A stretch of 64,000 nucleotides of DNA from Holothuria scabra (lineage: Eukaryota; Echinodermata; Holothuroidea; Aspidochirotida; Holothuriidae). Below are positions 1 to 9,420 of the stretch, piece by piece. Each line of letters begins with the position of its first letter. Positions within the stretch are counted from its first letter, which is position 1. Location: assembly GCA_037179385.1 (NCBI GenBank), contig CM074189.1, forward strand, positions 23,497,648-23,561,647. Reading direction: 5' to 3'. The translations under genes and the position numbers were made by a program. The notes below the pieces were generated by a model. The model had not been told where the DNA came from. It ran no database searches and was given only the letters and a program-made list of their open reading frames with translations.

Positions 1-2100
1 TTTTACCTGTCGTCTTTGGGTAGCGCACCATTAATTCAAGAAAAATCCCCGTCAGAGGAGTACGTTTAAAAATTAACCCCATATAAGTTTTTTTTTTTTT
101 TTTTCTTTTTTTATGGGGGAACCCATGTTGCTGACTTGATGATGATTTCTTTTTGTGTTGAGTGTAAGAAGAGAGGGTTGGAAGAAACAAATGGAAAGTA
201 CTTCAATCCTTGCTTGCTTGCTTGCTTAATGCATTTGATTACTCATGGAACAGGGAGCTTAAACAATAGTGTGGAAGTTAACACTTTATTCTTTATACTT
301 CCCGTTTTCAGCGATTCCTCATGTCCATTTAGCAATGATTATAGTTTTAATCGAATGTAAAAGGCCATTTCTCCATAACATGCTTCTACCATGCAAACGG
401 TACTAACTTGCATGAGGTGTTAAACTCGAAGGGAATTACCAACACCCTAACACAGACTACAAGCTCTTATAAAGCTCAAACACCCAACGAACTCAACAAT
501 CACAAAAAGAACTTGTTTACGTAAGACCTAGTTGTACATGAGAGAGGGGGCGTCGATTTGATTTTCAAAGTAGAGGGGGGGGACATCTGGCTTAAATTTT
601 TCTCCTGTCCTGGTAAGGTGTCCACAGCGGAGGAGCTACACATTTTTGCGGGGGAGGGGTGGATAAGCATCCAAATTTTACGATTTCTTAAAGTGAGAAC
701 ACCACTGTACCAGGGCCGTAATTTGCGGCGCGCAAAGCACGCTTAAACTTTTGTCTTTTTTCGAATATTTGAACATATCGAGCTTGTATTGCAGAAAAGT
801 TTGGATTCTGAGTTCCCTGTAAGGAAATTTGAAAAGTAGGGGGATTACTGAAGAATTTGTGTATCCTGTTGGCAAATCTGAGATGAGCGGCGACCAAAGA
901 TCGTTAATGATGCCAGGACTAAAAGTTATAGATTGTTAAAAATAGGTGTACGAGTGAGATTTTCTATGAAAATAATGTAGTAATAATAGAAAAATGATGA
1001 ATTGGTCCTTCTTGAAATATCCACTTGATTTCCGTCTTTGTCCAGTAATAAAATTTGATGATAGACAGGTATAATATCCACTCGTGCAACTTTTAATTCA
1101 ACCCCAGGAAAGATCTAGCAACAGAGAAAGAATGGATTTTTATTTTTCATCCCTGCCGACTTTAACGTAGTAATTGTTTGCAATCTTGCTGGAATACAAG
1201 CCTGATGTGACGTTATTACACCCTCGGCTGTGAAGTTGAAAATTTAATAACCTCACTTAGACAATGGAAAAGTTAGGTTTGACAATCAAATTTTTAAGAA
1301 AGATCAGTTCCGCATGTTTTGCAACAAGTTTGAAAATCTTTCCCATCACCTTTACAAAAAAAGCTCAAGTCTTTTAGATAAAATATATGCTAGCTAGGCT
1401 TGATTATTGATAAACATATACTCGTTCAGTGAAACAATATGAATTAAAACAAAAAATAATTGAAAATTAGAAATATTAAAGGTTAAGATTAGATTGCAGT
1501 GTGTTGATTTCATTTCACTGATAATGCATCCTCTCCCCATGGGAGAACATAACCAAACCGGGAATCCAAAAAAGTGTTGTAGTATATTTGAAACATGCCG
1601 GTTTTCACAGTGGAAAATCGCCGCCCTGATTTACTCAACCGGTGAGACTAATCTCACCGGCAACCACATTGAAGAGTTGGAAAGACCTGAAAAGGGAAAT
1701 AGAAATATTTTGGGTGATCATTGCGTCTTTGAGAAGGCGTAATCAGGGTCAGGAAAGAAACTAAGCAAAGTGGTTTTCACAATGTTTTGGTGTAGAGATC
1801 CTACACGTGACGTCATCGGTTTCAATTTGGCATACTGGACGTTATTGATCGTGCGAAGTAGGTGTGTTACCGATACGAGCTCACGACAACATCCTATTGA
1901 CAATAGTTGTAGTACAATGGACGACTGCACGGTGAGATAGAGGGACGCGAAGAGCAGTGACGTTGGTTCATATAGACCTTATTTATTGACGTCAGCACTG
2001 GTGCAATTTGGGGGAATAACATGTGCACGGGGCTACACCATTGATTTTTAAGTAGGAGTATAGGAGGGTGGGCAGCACGCAGTAGAATTCCCCGGGTAGA
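1..2100. other. No gene recognised
   Basis: I see no convincing exon here. The stretch holds a T-rich tract near 91-112, a short CTTG tandem near 207-226 and low-complexity sequence. Open frames up to about 80 codons occur at 136-360 and 1494-1742, but they lack splice context or recognisable motifs. The 3' exons of the minus-strand SnoaL-like gene could lie here or beyond the window edge; I could not identify them. Confidence 0.5.
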
Positions 2101-2253
2101 TGCGCACTGTTTTAGCAAGGTGTTTCTTTATTGGCTGTTGCCATTGTATTGTATTGGTTGTATTCTTTGTTCGGGTTAGGGATTACATAAGGGATTAGGG
2201 CTATCGTTAGCCAGTTAGGAAATTTCTTGTTAAACAGTGCGCATTGCCCCTAG
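2101..2253. mobile_element. Short TIR element, family C, copy 1
   Basis: About 153 bp bounded by inverted copies of a TGCGCACTGTT...CTTGTTAAACAGTGCGCA-type end. A related copy lies at 27205-27348 and damaged copies at 9060-9310. All share the inner sequences ATTGTATT, TTAGGGATTA and TAACGATA. Size and inverted ends fit a non-autonomous DNA transposon (MITE); no transposase is present. Confidence 0.7.
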
Positions 2254-3134
2254 AATTCACCTCAGATGTGTACAAAGTTAAGCGAATATGCGATTGGTTT
2301 TCCCATTAGCTGCCTGGATCTGTTGGGGTTGGTTTGTTATTCCTCCAAAGAACGGGATTCTTTTGCATTGTGACGTCATAAACGTAAGGTGACGTCGCAA
2401 CTAAAGGTAAGCAACCTCCATGCTAGTATTAGCACGGTAATGACATCGCATCATATCCAGTCATAATCTACAACTTACTTCAGATTTATATAAATTTATA
2501 TAGATGCTCAGATATAATTGGGCATAACTGGGGTCAATCAGTTTTAATCTTTCAAATTCTATGCTTAGCCTGTCTGAATCATGAACTGTTGGACACTAAA
2601 ATATGTCTTGATTCCCTCGATTTCCCAATAGAAATAGTTCAGAATTGCATGTAAGCCATAACATTTAGGCGATTTAGTATAAGATTGATGGACACCACTA
2701 ACCACCGATTTTACAAGTAGCTCGATAAAATTCGTCTTTAGGCAAATACAAGACATCACCACTTTCAAATAGAAGCTTGTTGTTTTGGACTTGAACAGAC
2801 GTTGATAGCACCTTGCACCAGTCCTACTTAACCACACACGGACGCGTCTGGCTATGCTCCATGTTCATGGCCAAGCGCGGTGCATACTAAACCACTACCT
2901 GGCATGTAACCCAGAATGTAAGCCTTTCATCTAGATGATAAACTCCCGCTCTTTTCAATTGGACATTTAGGGTTTGTTTACACATTTTTTTTTTCCACAA
3001 TAATTATGCACCAGAATTGTACATTGAGTTACGACTAACAACATATAATGGCTATGCTATTTCGATTTGCAATTTCTAGACTGTAGTGTTCAGGGATTTA
3101 TTCCAGAATTTTAAGTTTAAAAGCATAGAAATAC
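2254..3134. other. No gene recognised; probable intron or 3' flank of SnoaL-like gene
   Basis: No exon with good splice sites and motif support was found on either strand. A 90-codon minus-strand open frame at 2565-2837 has no recognisable domain. The donor at the end of the 3135-3288 exon opens into this region, so it should be intronic for the minus-strand gene. Confidence 0.4.
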
Positions 3135-3288
3135 CTTCCTTCAAAAGCAACAGAACCGTCTTCAAAATATGAAGTCACTTGGGCCATTGCGTAAGGCATG
3201 TCCTCTCCAATCTTCGCCGCTTCTTCACTTTCGAATTGGACATGTCTTATTCCTTTCTTCCACAACCTGTCTGCCACTTCAACCACGT
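3135..3288 (-). CDS. SnoaL-like/DUF4440 domain exon (C-terminal half of domain)
   Basis: Minus-strand exon of 154 nt, with a donor GGAAG|GTATTT read on the minus strand and an AG acceptor just before ACGTGG. It encodes about 51 residues, including WKKGIRHVQFES and YFEDGSVAFEGR. The order 'G-I-R ... V-x-F ... E-D-G ... G-R' fits the second half of a SnoaL-like/DUF4440 NTF2 fold. Its incoming phase (two bases completing a codon) matches the outgoing phase of the exon at 5772-5858, so the two join cleanly across a 2.5-kb intron. Such domains bind small molecules or have isomerase-like activity; the substrate here is unknown. The next exon and the stop were not found. The acceptor's pyrimidine tract is interrupted by CCAAAAAG, so the exact start is less certain than the reading frame. 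Confidence 0.55.
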
Positions 3289-5252
3289 CTTTTTGGAAGA
3301 AAATGGTTTCACAAAAAAAATCAAAGAAAGTCAAGTACGCAGTACTTTTAGTTATGGACGCGTTTCCATTTTAATATTTGTTCCGCATGTAATTCGATTT
3401 CATCGCTGCTATCAATTGGAACCAAGAAAATATTTTTTTTTTATTTTGTTTTATTTGTTTTCACAAGTTTACGTATAGCAAATTTACATGTAATAAAATA
3501 TTGTCATAGGAAAATAAGTGTTCCATTTTTTTTTTTCGTTGAAAGAACTCAAGTGATCATTAATTGACGCTTCATACTTTCTTAAAAGAAGAATGGGATT
3601 CAATATTTTATTGAAATTTATAGAAAACAAAATAGTTCTATCATTCACTTCAAAAATCCAGTTCATGTTAGACCTAATAATTTTTGTTTGTTTCTTCCAA
3701 AAGTTAAAGGCATATATGGCAATAAAAGTAAATACTGAATGAATTCACCATTCACTTTTCCAAAGAAACATATTTCATTATCCTATGTTATTATTTTTCT
3801 TTAGATAATCATCACATGACTGAGAATATGATTTGTGATCATATACTGCAACCAGATTTTTCCCTTTCCACCGGTTAGGTCAGTTAGGAGTTGATTCAAC
3901 CGAAAAATACATAATAAACCTATCATGTAACTTAATTTTCACCCAAAGATATGTTAAGACATCAGAGTTTCTTGGAGCTTCGCCCCCTGAACGACCACCG
4001 GGGCTTTCCCAGTAAAGCACACTCACAAAAGCGGGCGCTTCGCGTTCGGTTCTCTCTGCGCGCAAAATTTTTGCCCCCAATTTCCTTCTCTCCTATTTCT
4101 CAAGCCTACTGGTGTGCGCAGAGGGCCACTGGGCCATGACCACCTCCCCTTTACGGAACCATTCAAGATCCCAAAAATATGTTCGTTAGTAACACAAATT
4201 TTACTTCAAAAAGTATCGTACGTGGCCAAGATTGCATGAAAGGACACCCAATTTTTCAAAATTTTTCAAAAGGGGGGGGGGGGGGGGTATGGTCTCCACA
4301 AGGCCCCGTAGTGATGCCATTTTTCAACCATCTTAGCGGTCGCGATTTTTCAAAATGTTCTGTAGTCTTCGTGTCAAGCAATGGTGGCGCTCTGTTTAGA
4401 CAAAATGTAATTTTGCCAGAAAGATTATCTAAACCTTAGATAATCTTTCGGCAAAATAATCATTCTTTTAAATTATTATCTTTTAATAACTTTCTGGTCT
4501 CTTTGCCGTTTGTGAACTTATTTTGAAGTGAGCATTTTGTTGCAAACTACAAAAAAGACAAACTGCTTATATTCTACGAATAAGTCTGGGAAATGGTATT
4601 TTCGGTCATATGAGGTCCAATTTTTCGAACTCTTTTTTCGCTCCGCGCCATTGTGGCGCTCGGCTTAGATAGTCCTTATGGCAGAATTACGTTTTGTTGG
4701 CAAGAAAAACCCCAAACTGAAACGATCCCGTACGCCAATGGTAATAACTGGTGCCTTTTTATTTTGACTCCTTAAAGTGCGCAAATTTAAAGCAAATTTT
4801 ACTTCGAAAGGTAGCTCACGTGGCTTTGGATTACATCTAAAAGGAAGACACATAATTTTCATTTTTATCCCCATTAACCACCACAGTTCACCTTTTCTGT
4901 AAAAGTCAAAAATCTTGCACCATTTTGCATCTAAACTCTTCGAACAGGCCCAAAATTTTTAGACCCTCCCCTAAGCCGGCGGTCACTCAACATACTGCAA
5001 ACCTCCTTTCAAAGAAACGTGCGACGCCACTGACCCCCTCCCGTTTTGACATTCTGACCCCCCCCCCCTCCCACAGATTGCAACCATTTCCACTTTAAAT
5101 CATCTTGTCTGCTTATACCGGCATGAATTTTCTCTTAATTTCTTGTACTTCATTAGGCCTATGTTTAATGTATATAATGTAATATTTGTAGTTGTGGCCA
5201 GCCCATCTTCGTTCTGTTTTGGGGTTTTTGTGACATGGATATTTCTTACGCT
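3289..5252. other. Intronic/repeat-rich stretch with E-type repeat fragments
   Basis: Lies in the intron between the two SnoaL-like exons. It contains diverged pieces of a dispersed repeat with a CGCTCCGCGCCA / GGTGGCGCTC signature (about 4338-4400 and 4615-4675), related to pieces at 31.9-35.4 kb. A CTTCGCCCCC-type piece sits near 3970-4075, resembling 17455-17545. There is a G run at 4271-4287 and a C run near 5060. No host exon is recognised. Confidence 0.5.
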
Positions 5253-5671
5253 TAAGCCGCGGTCACACTAGGGCAGCGAATCCGGATTGGATTCCAATCA
5301 GATTTTTGAGAGAGTTCTCTTTTTATGAAATCTTCTCCATCTCTGGCCGGAAAAAAGCCAAAAATTTGTCAACCAGTGTGAAAAATGATTCACATCTGAT
5401 GTCTATGAAAATAGAATGCGGATTTTTTGGGACGTTACCCTGATATGCATTTTTTATCAGACAGCCTAGTCCGATACAACCTGTTTATCGATGTGACGTT
5501 ATGGAACAATTAGCAAATTTAGTTATCATAGTTCTGCGGTTCAACTCATTACACTTTTAAAGGCTGGCAAATTTTTGGCTCTTTCCGGCCAGAGATGGAA
5601 AAGATTTAAGCAAAATCTCAGAAAATCGGATCTGCATCCGATCCGAATTCGTTGTACTGTGACCTAGGCTT
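5253..5671. mobile_element. TIR element, family I (MITE)
   Basis: About 420 bp with imperfect inverted ends. The left end reads AAGCCGCGGTCACACTAGGG and the right end, reversed, AAGCCTAGGTCACAGTAC. The inversion continues inward through the GAATCCGGATTGG / CCGATCCGAATTC segments and the CTCTGGCCGG / CCGGCCAGAG segments. There is no coding capacity. It lies in the SnoaL-like gene intron. Confidence 0.7.
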
Positions 5672-5771
5672 TGAAACCTTTCCACTGAAAAGCAAAGAAC
5701 TTATAATCGTTGTCAGCTAATATTATAAAATCAATCAAATGAAGAGAAGGTCGTGATGATGAGAAACTTAC

Positions 5772-5858
5772 AATCGTTTTTCTTCAGAATCGGTGGTGAG
5801 GATGGGAAAAATATAATGTCCTCTGCGAACAGTTGTTTGAGGCTCTCGAAGTCGTTAC
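5772..5858 (-). CDS. SnoaL-like/DUF4440 domain exon (N-terminal half of domain)
   Basis: Minus-strand exon of 87 nt ending at a strong donor GATT|GTAAGT. It encodes NDFESLKQLFAEDIIFFPSS and continues through PPILKKND. The pattern 'N-D-F-E-x-L-x-x-L-F-A-E-D ... P' is the hallmark start of the SnoaL-like/DUF4440 cone fold (usually xAGDxxALAALFAEDAVxxPP). The frame closes upstream with a TGA, so the acceptor must be the AG directly before GTAACGAC. The leftover T joins AC of the next exon at 3288 in phase. The domain assignment is by motif recognition only; the phase fit between two independently found exons supports one gene. Confidence 0.6.
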
Positions 5859-5993
5859 CTCAAAGCTCTCCTGGAAAACATATGCTATGTTCTGTACATC
5901 AAAATCAGCTTGAAAAAAAGGAAATATATAAATATAATGCTAATTCATTATTCCCCCCTTCAGACGAAAATCTTTATATCTTCCCTACCTTAA

Positions 5994-5996
<3 letters not shown>

Positions 5997-6027
<31 letters not shown>
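5997..6027. repeat. Poly(A) tract
   Basis: Uninterrupted run of about 31 A. No retroposed gene body with target duplications could be defined beside it. Confidence 0.95.
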
Positions 6028-6028
<1 letters not shown>

Positions 6029-6400
6029 AATAAAATACATAAGTTTACATTTTCTCTTAATTAGTAGAGTCTCCAAGATATAGTAAACAATATTTCAATG
6101 GCCTGCCATCCGTGCGTATTAACGGATACGTGTCCGTAAATTCGTCGACTTCGAAGTAATTGCATATAGATTGTAAATTTAAGAGGACGTTTCCATATGT
6201 TTACGTATTTCTATACAAAAAATGTGGACCGGGATAGGCAAAAGGTGCACACTAAAAACAGGCACGAACGGATAGGTGTAAAAAGAGTATAATATTATCA
6301 ATATATAATATACTATTATGGAATAAAGGATATACCTAACTGTGAAATCGTATCAAACTTCAAGGCAATATAGATATTAAAAGTTGGTAAAAAGGGAGAA

Positions 6401-6771
6401 GTACACTCTAAAATCAAAAGAGTGAACTTAGTCACTCTTTGATAAAGTGAAAAGTGTAAATTCGCTCCATTAGAGTGATAATTCACTCCAAGACGAGTGA
6501 AGTTCACTCCAAAAAGAGTGAAATTCACTCGAGGAAGAGGGAAAATTCACTCTTCCACGAGTGCCTGCAGTGACCACTCTTTTTAAGAGCGATCACTGTG
6601 GGCACTCCATCAAGAGTGAAACTTCGCTCGTTTTAAGGAAATTTCACTCTTTTTGGAGTGAATTTCAATCTTCTTGGAGTGAATTATTACTCTAATGGAG
6701 CGAATTCACACTTTTCACTCAATCAAAGGTGACTAAGTTCACTCTTTTGATTTTGGAGGGTATCCAAAACT
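6401..6771. mobile_element. Foldback (hairpin) element rich in GAGTG/CACTC
   Basis: About 370 bp forming one imperfect inverted repeat centred near 6585, with arms of about 165 bp. Outer ends read TACACTCTAAAATC and, reversed, TACCCTCCAAAATC. The arms carry repeated GAGTGAA and TTCACTC blocks at roughly 10-20 bp spacing. It has no open frame of note. This fits a hairpin MITE with TA-type ends. Confidence 0.75.
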
Positions 6772-6856
6772 TTCAAAACTCAAAGTAAAAATGCAATGAA
6801 ATTCAAAATCTGAACACACGATGTTTCGGAAGGATAAACCTTCATTGCTCACGTGT

Positions 6857-7166
6857 TAAAGCGCCAATCCTCTCACCCCAAACTACAATTTTGGTAGGGG
6901 TATACCTAAATTCTCAATTGGCTCAGCTCTTTGATTGGCATTTTAATTCAAACAACGCAGAGTACCAAAGCCTATATTACACAGCATGAACTGTACTTAT
7001 AGTGTTTTGGTTATACACATTGAGCTTTTCTATACTCACCCTGAAGCAATAAACTGAAATTATTTCTGGATGAGGATGAATTTCAGACTGTTGTGGGAGG
7101 TGCGTTAGTAAGAAGGTTAGGAGAATTGGTAGTGTTTGGGGTGAGTTGAGAGAATTGGGCCTTTAA
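6857..7166 (+). mobile_element. MITE family A, copy 1
   Basis: About 310 bp bounded by TTAAAGCGCCAA... and ...TTGGGCCTTTAA. The inner landmarks are CTCTCACCCCAAACTACA, GCTCTTTGATTGGC, AAGCAATAAACTGA and GGATGAGGATGAATTTCAG. Full copies lie at 30665-30964 (minus), 31139-31443 and 43299-43599, and pieces at 25811-25948 and 29400-29765. The TTAA at both ends suggests a TTAA-targeting, piggyBac-like family; that class is inferred. Confidence 0.8.
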
Positions 7167-7345
7167 ACTTAAACTGAAGGCATAGCACAAAAACACAAAC
7201 GCAGATTAAAAAACAATCAAACAAAAATAGAAAAACACGAGATAACAAAACCTACGTCAAAAACATTCTCTACTAAGGTTTAGGTCTTTGGCATTCATGC
7301 CCACTGGAGTGGGAATGTTAAGCATAAAAATCTAGTGAAGCTCAC

Positions 7346-7525
7346 TTACTCCCCAAACTTGTTCTTGTTTTTATCACGGAGCTTTTCACTGGCTATAAGG
7401 TCAAATTGTTTACAGGTTTGAAAATGTTTACCAATGGGATTTTGTTCTTTCATTAGTTCTTGCATTTGACCTCCATGTCTAATTCTTAGTTTAGAGCCCG
7501 TCTCTCCTACTATATACTGTATGAA
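7346..7525 (-). pseudogene. GIY-YIG endonuclease fragment (Penelope-like retroelement relic)
   Basis: A minus-strand open stretch of about 60 codons ends at TAA (7346-7348). It starts near QYIVGETGSKLRIRHGGQ and later reads NPIGKHFQTCKQF. The Y-I-x-G-E-T-G-x-x-L-R-x-R block followed by P-x-x-K-H-F is typical of the C-terminal GIY-YIG nuclease of Penelope-like elements. An in-frame stop lies directly upstream, and no reverse transcriptase was found beside it, so this is a relic. It could also belong to another GIY-YIG-bearing retroelement. Confidence 0.5.
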
Positions 7526-8032
7526 AGACTACTGACAACTTCACACTTATGAGTTTTCTGCAAGATAGAATTAAATATAACTTTTCTTTCTGAGTCAGCA
7601 CTTAGCTTATAAAGATTCTTAGTCATGATCAACGAGAACGGTTCATATCATGAAGTCGCTCAATCTGTGGTTTAAACTTCATTAGGATTATCCCCTCATT
7701 GAGGGCCGATGAAGTGAACCAATATATAGAAAGAAAACACTGCACCGCCGACGTTTACATATCTCATATGACAGTATGATGTTTCATGTCCACAATTTTC
7801 TTATAATGTTATTTGTCAACAGGGAAATTTTCAAATTCATCATATCGCTGCTCGTTGCCTTATCCCTTCGTTTCAACTTTTAGATTCATTCAACTTTATT
7901 ATATAAGTTTTCGTCACAACTGTACTTGATCTTTGTTTACTGAGAATCATTTTTTGCAATTTCTTCTAAAAGGTCTACAAGTCAATGGTACTTATCAAAA
8001 TAATTTTAAAAAATCATTTGCAACGTCCTTAC

Positions 8033-8119
8033 CGGTGTCGTCACATCGGCCAAAGTTACCGGGATTACCGAACGATCAGACGATATTGCGAGGAAGACAA
8101 TGAGTTGAAACGCCCTCAT
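8033..8119 (-). CDS. Candidate first exon with signal peptide, upstream of SnoaL-like exons
   Basis: Minus-strand exon of 29 codons from ATG (8119-8117) to a strong donor ACCG|GTAAGG. The product begins MRAFQLIVFLAISSD and ends VTLADVTTP. A basic residue, a hydrophobic core and small residues make a plausible secretory signal. It lies upstream of the two SnoaL-like exons on the same strand, so it may be their first exon. It ends in phase 0, whereas the exon at 5858 needs one incoming base, so at least one linking exon (length 3n+1) is missing from this model. Treat the linkage as an inference. Confidence 0.4.
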
Positions 8120-9059
8120 TTCGATGACTTATCCAAGAGAAAACTTTAAATTAAATAAAAAATGAAAATTAATCAGTTTTTGCATGGAGAGGTATTAACT
8201 TAAAACGTACTCCGCTTATTTTTACGTTATTTTTATTTTTGTGTGTGTGTGTTTTTGTTTTTTTTTTTTAAGATAAGGGGAATGTTCGAATTTAAGAAAA
8301 AAGAGGAAGTTCGGATTTAAAAAGGAAAAATATCTTTTACTTCAAGAAAATGTGAAAGTTCTAAGTAAACAAGTTTACAAAGTTTGAATTAAAAAACAAC
8401 TCTTAAATGTGTGTTAACTTACAGTTTTAAAATGGTGAAAGTTAAAAAGTAAAAGTTATTTTAAAGTCAAAGTTTGATACAAAAGTGTGTAAAAAATCAA
8501 AACTTTGAATTTAAGCAACGGTGAAAATTCTAACTTAATTAAGTAAAAGTTCGAGTTTAAGATGTGAATGTTTCATACTTCTCTCCAGGCCTGCGATAAT
8601 TATGATACCTTTCGGGAATGACACCGAAAATGTCAAGAACGTCATTTCTTCACTCCAATGCATTTTACTGTACTGTATACACATAATACGTACTCTCTGA
8701 GGAGCCAAGTGTGCATGTCCATGCTATAACCAGAAGGTCACAATTAACGATTAAACCTAGTAAAGCCTGTTGAACTTTTGAAAGCAAGAACGGACCAAAA
8801 AGGCTGTTCCCACAAGCCAATAATCATCAAGTGGGGAGGGGTAGGTATTCAATTATCTTTAAAAATTTTCACAGTGTACCTTCTGCAATGTCAAAAATGT
8901 ACAGGGAGGACGCGGTAAAAATAGAAGAAACTGTTGTGACCCTTTTGGTTAGAAGAAACCTTTAAAAGGCTACATCAAGGTTCGTCCCGCACGCTTGTTC
9001 TCCATAAGTATCTGTCTTTTGTGAAGTGTTTATAGTAGCTGGCCAAAACAATGAAATTG

Positions 9060-9310
9060 ATAATAAATTTTGGGCCGATGTGCACTGTCTAACAAGAAAT
9101 TCCCTAAGTGGCTAACGATAGTGATAATCCTTAACTGATATTATGAGCGTCGGAATAAAGCCCAAGTTGTAGGGGCAATAAGGGGTGCATGGGTCATTTG
9201 ATAACCAACTAAAGACCGAAAATTTGGGCCTGATGCACTGTTTAACAAGATGCCTATTGTCATTGTATTGTTTCCATTGTATTCTTTGTTCAGGTTAGGG
9301 ATTAGGTTAA
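9060..9310. mobile_element. Damaged family C TIR element copies
   Basis: Two broken matches to family C: GTGCACTGTCTAACAAGAAATT with TGGCTAACGATA near 9070-9115, and TGCACTGTTTAACAAG followed by CATTGTATTG and GTTAGGGATTAGG near 9232-9305. The arrangement suggests an internally rearranged or doubled copy. Confidence 0.55.
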
Positions 9311-9420
9311 GACTTTTTCACTGTAAGCATTGCAATGAAAAATACCAACACGTCTACTAGTCCGTATCCTCTTTTCTTTGTTTTGCGTGCATTTAGTCTA
9401 CCATTTGTCCTTTTTATGAT

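Noticed and set aside
7240..7345. Missing linking exon of the SnoaL-like gene
   Set aside because: The minus-strand open stretch here and just upstream reads as a GIY-YIG retroelement fragment, not as the start of an NTF2 fold.
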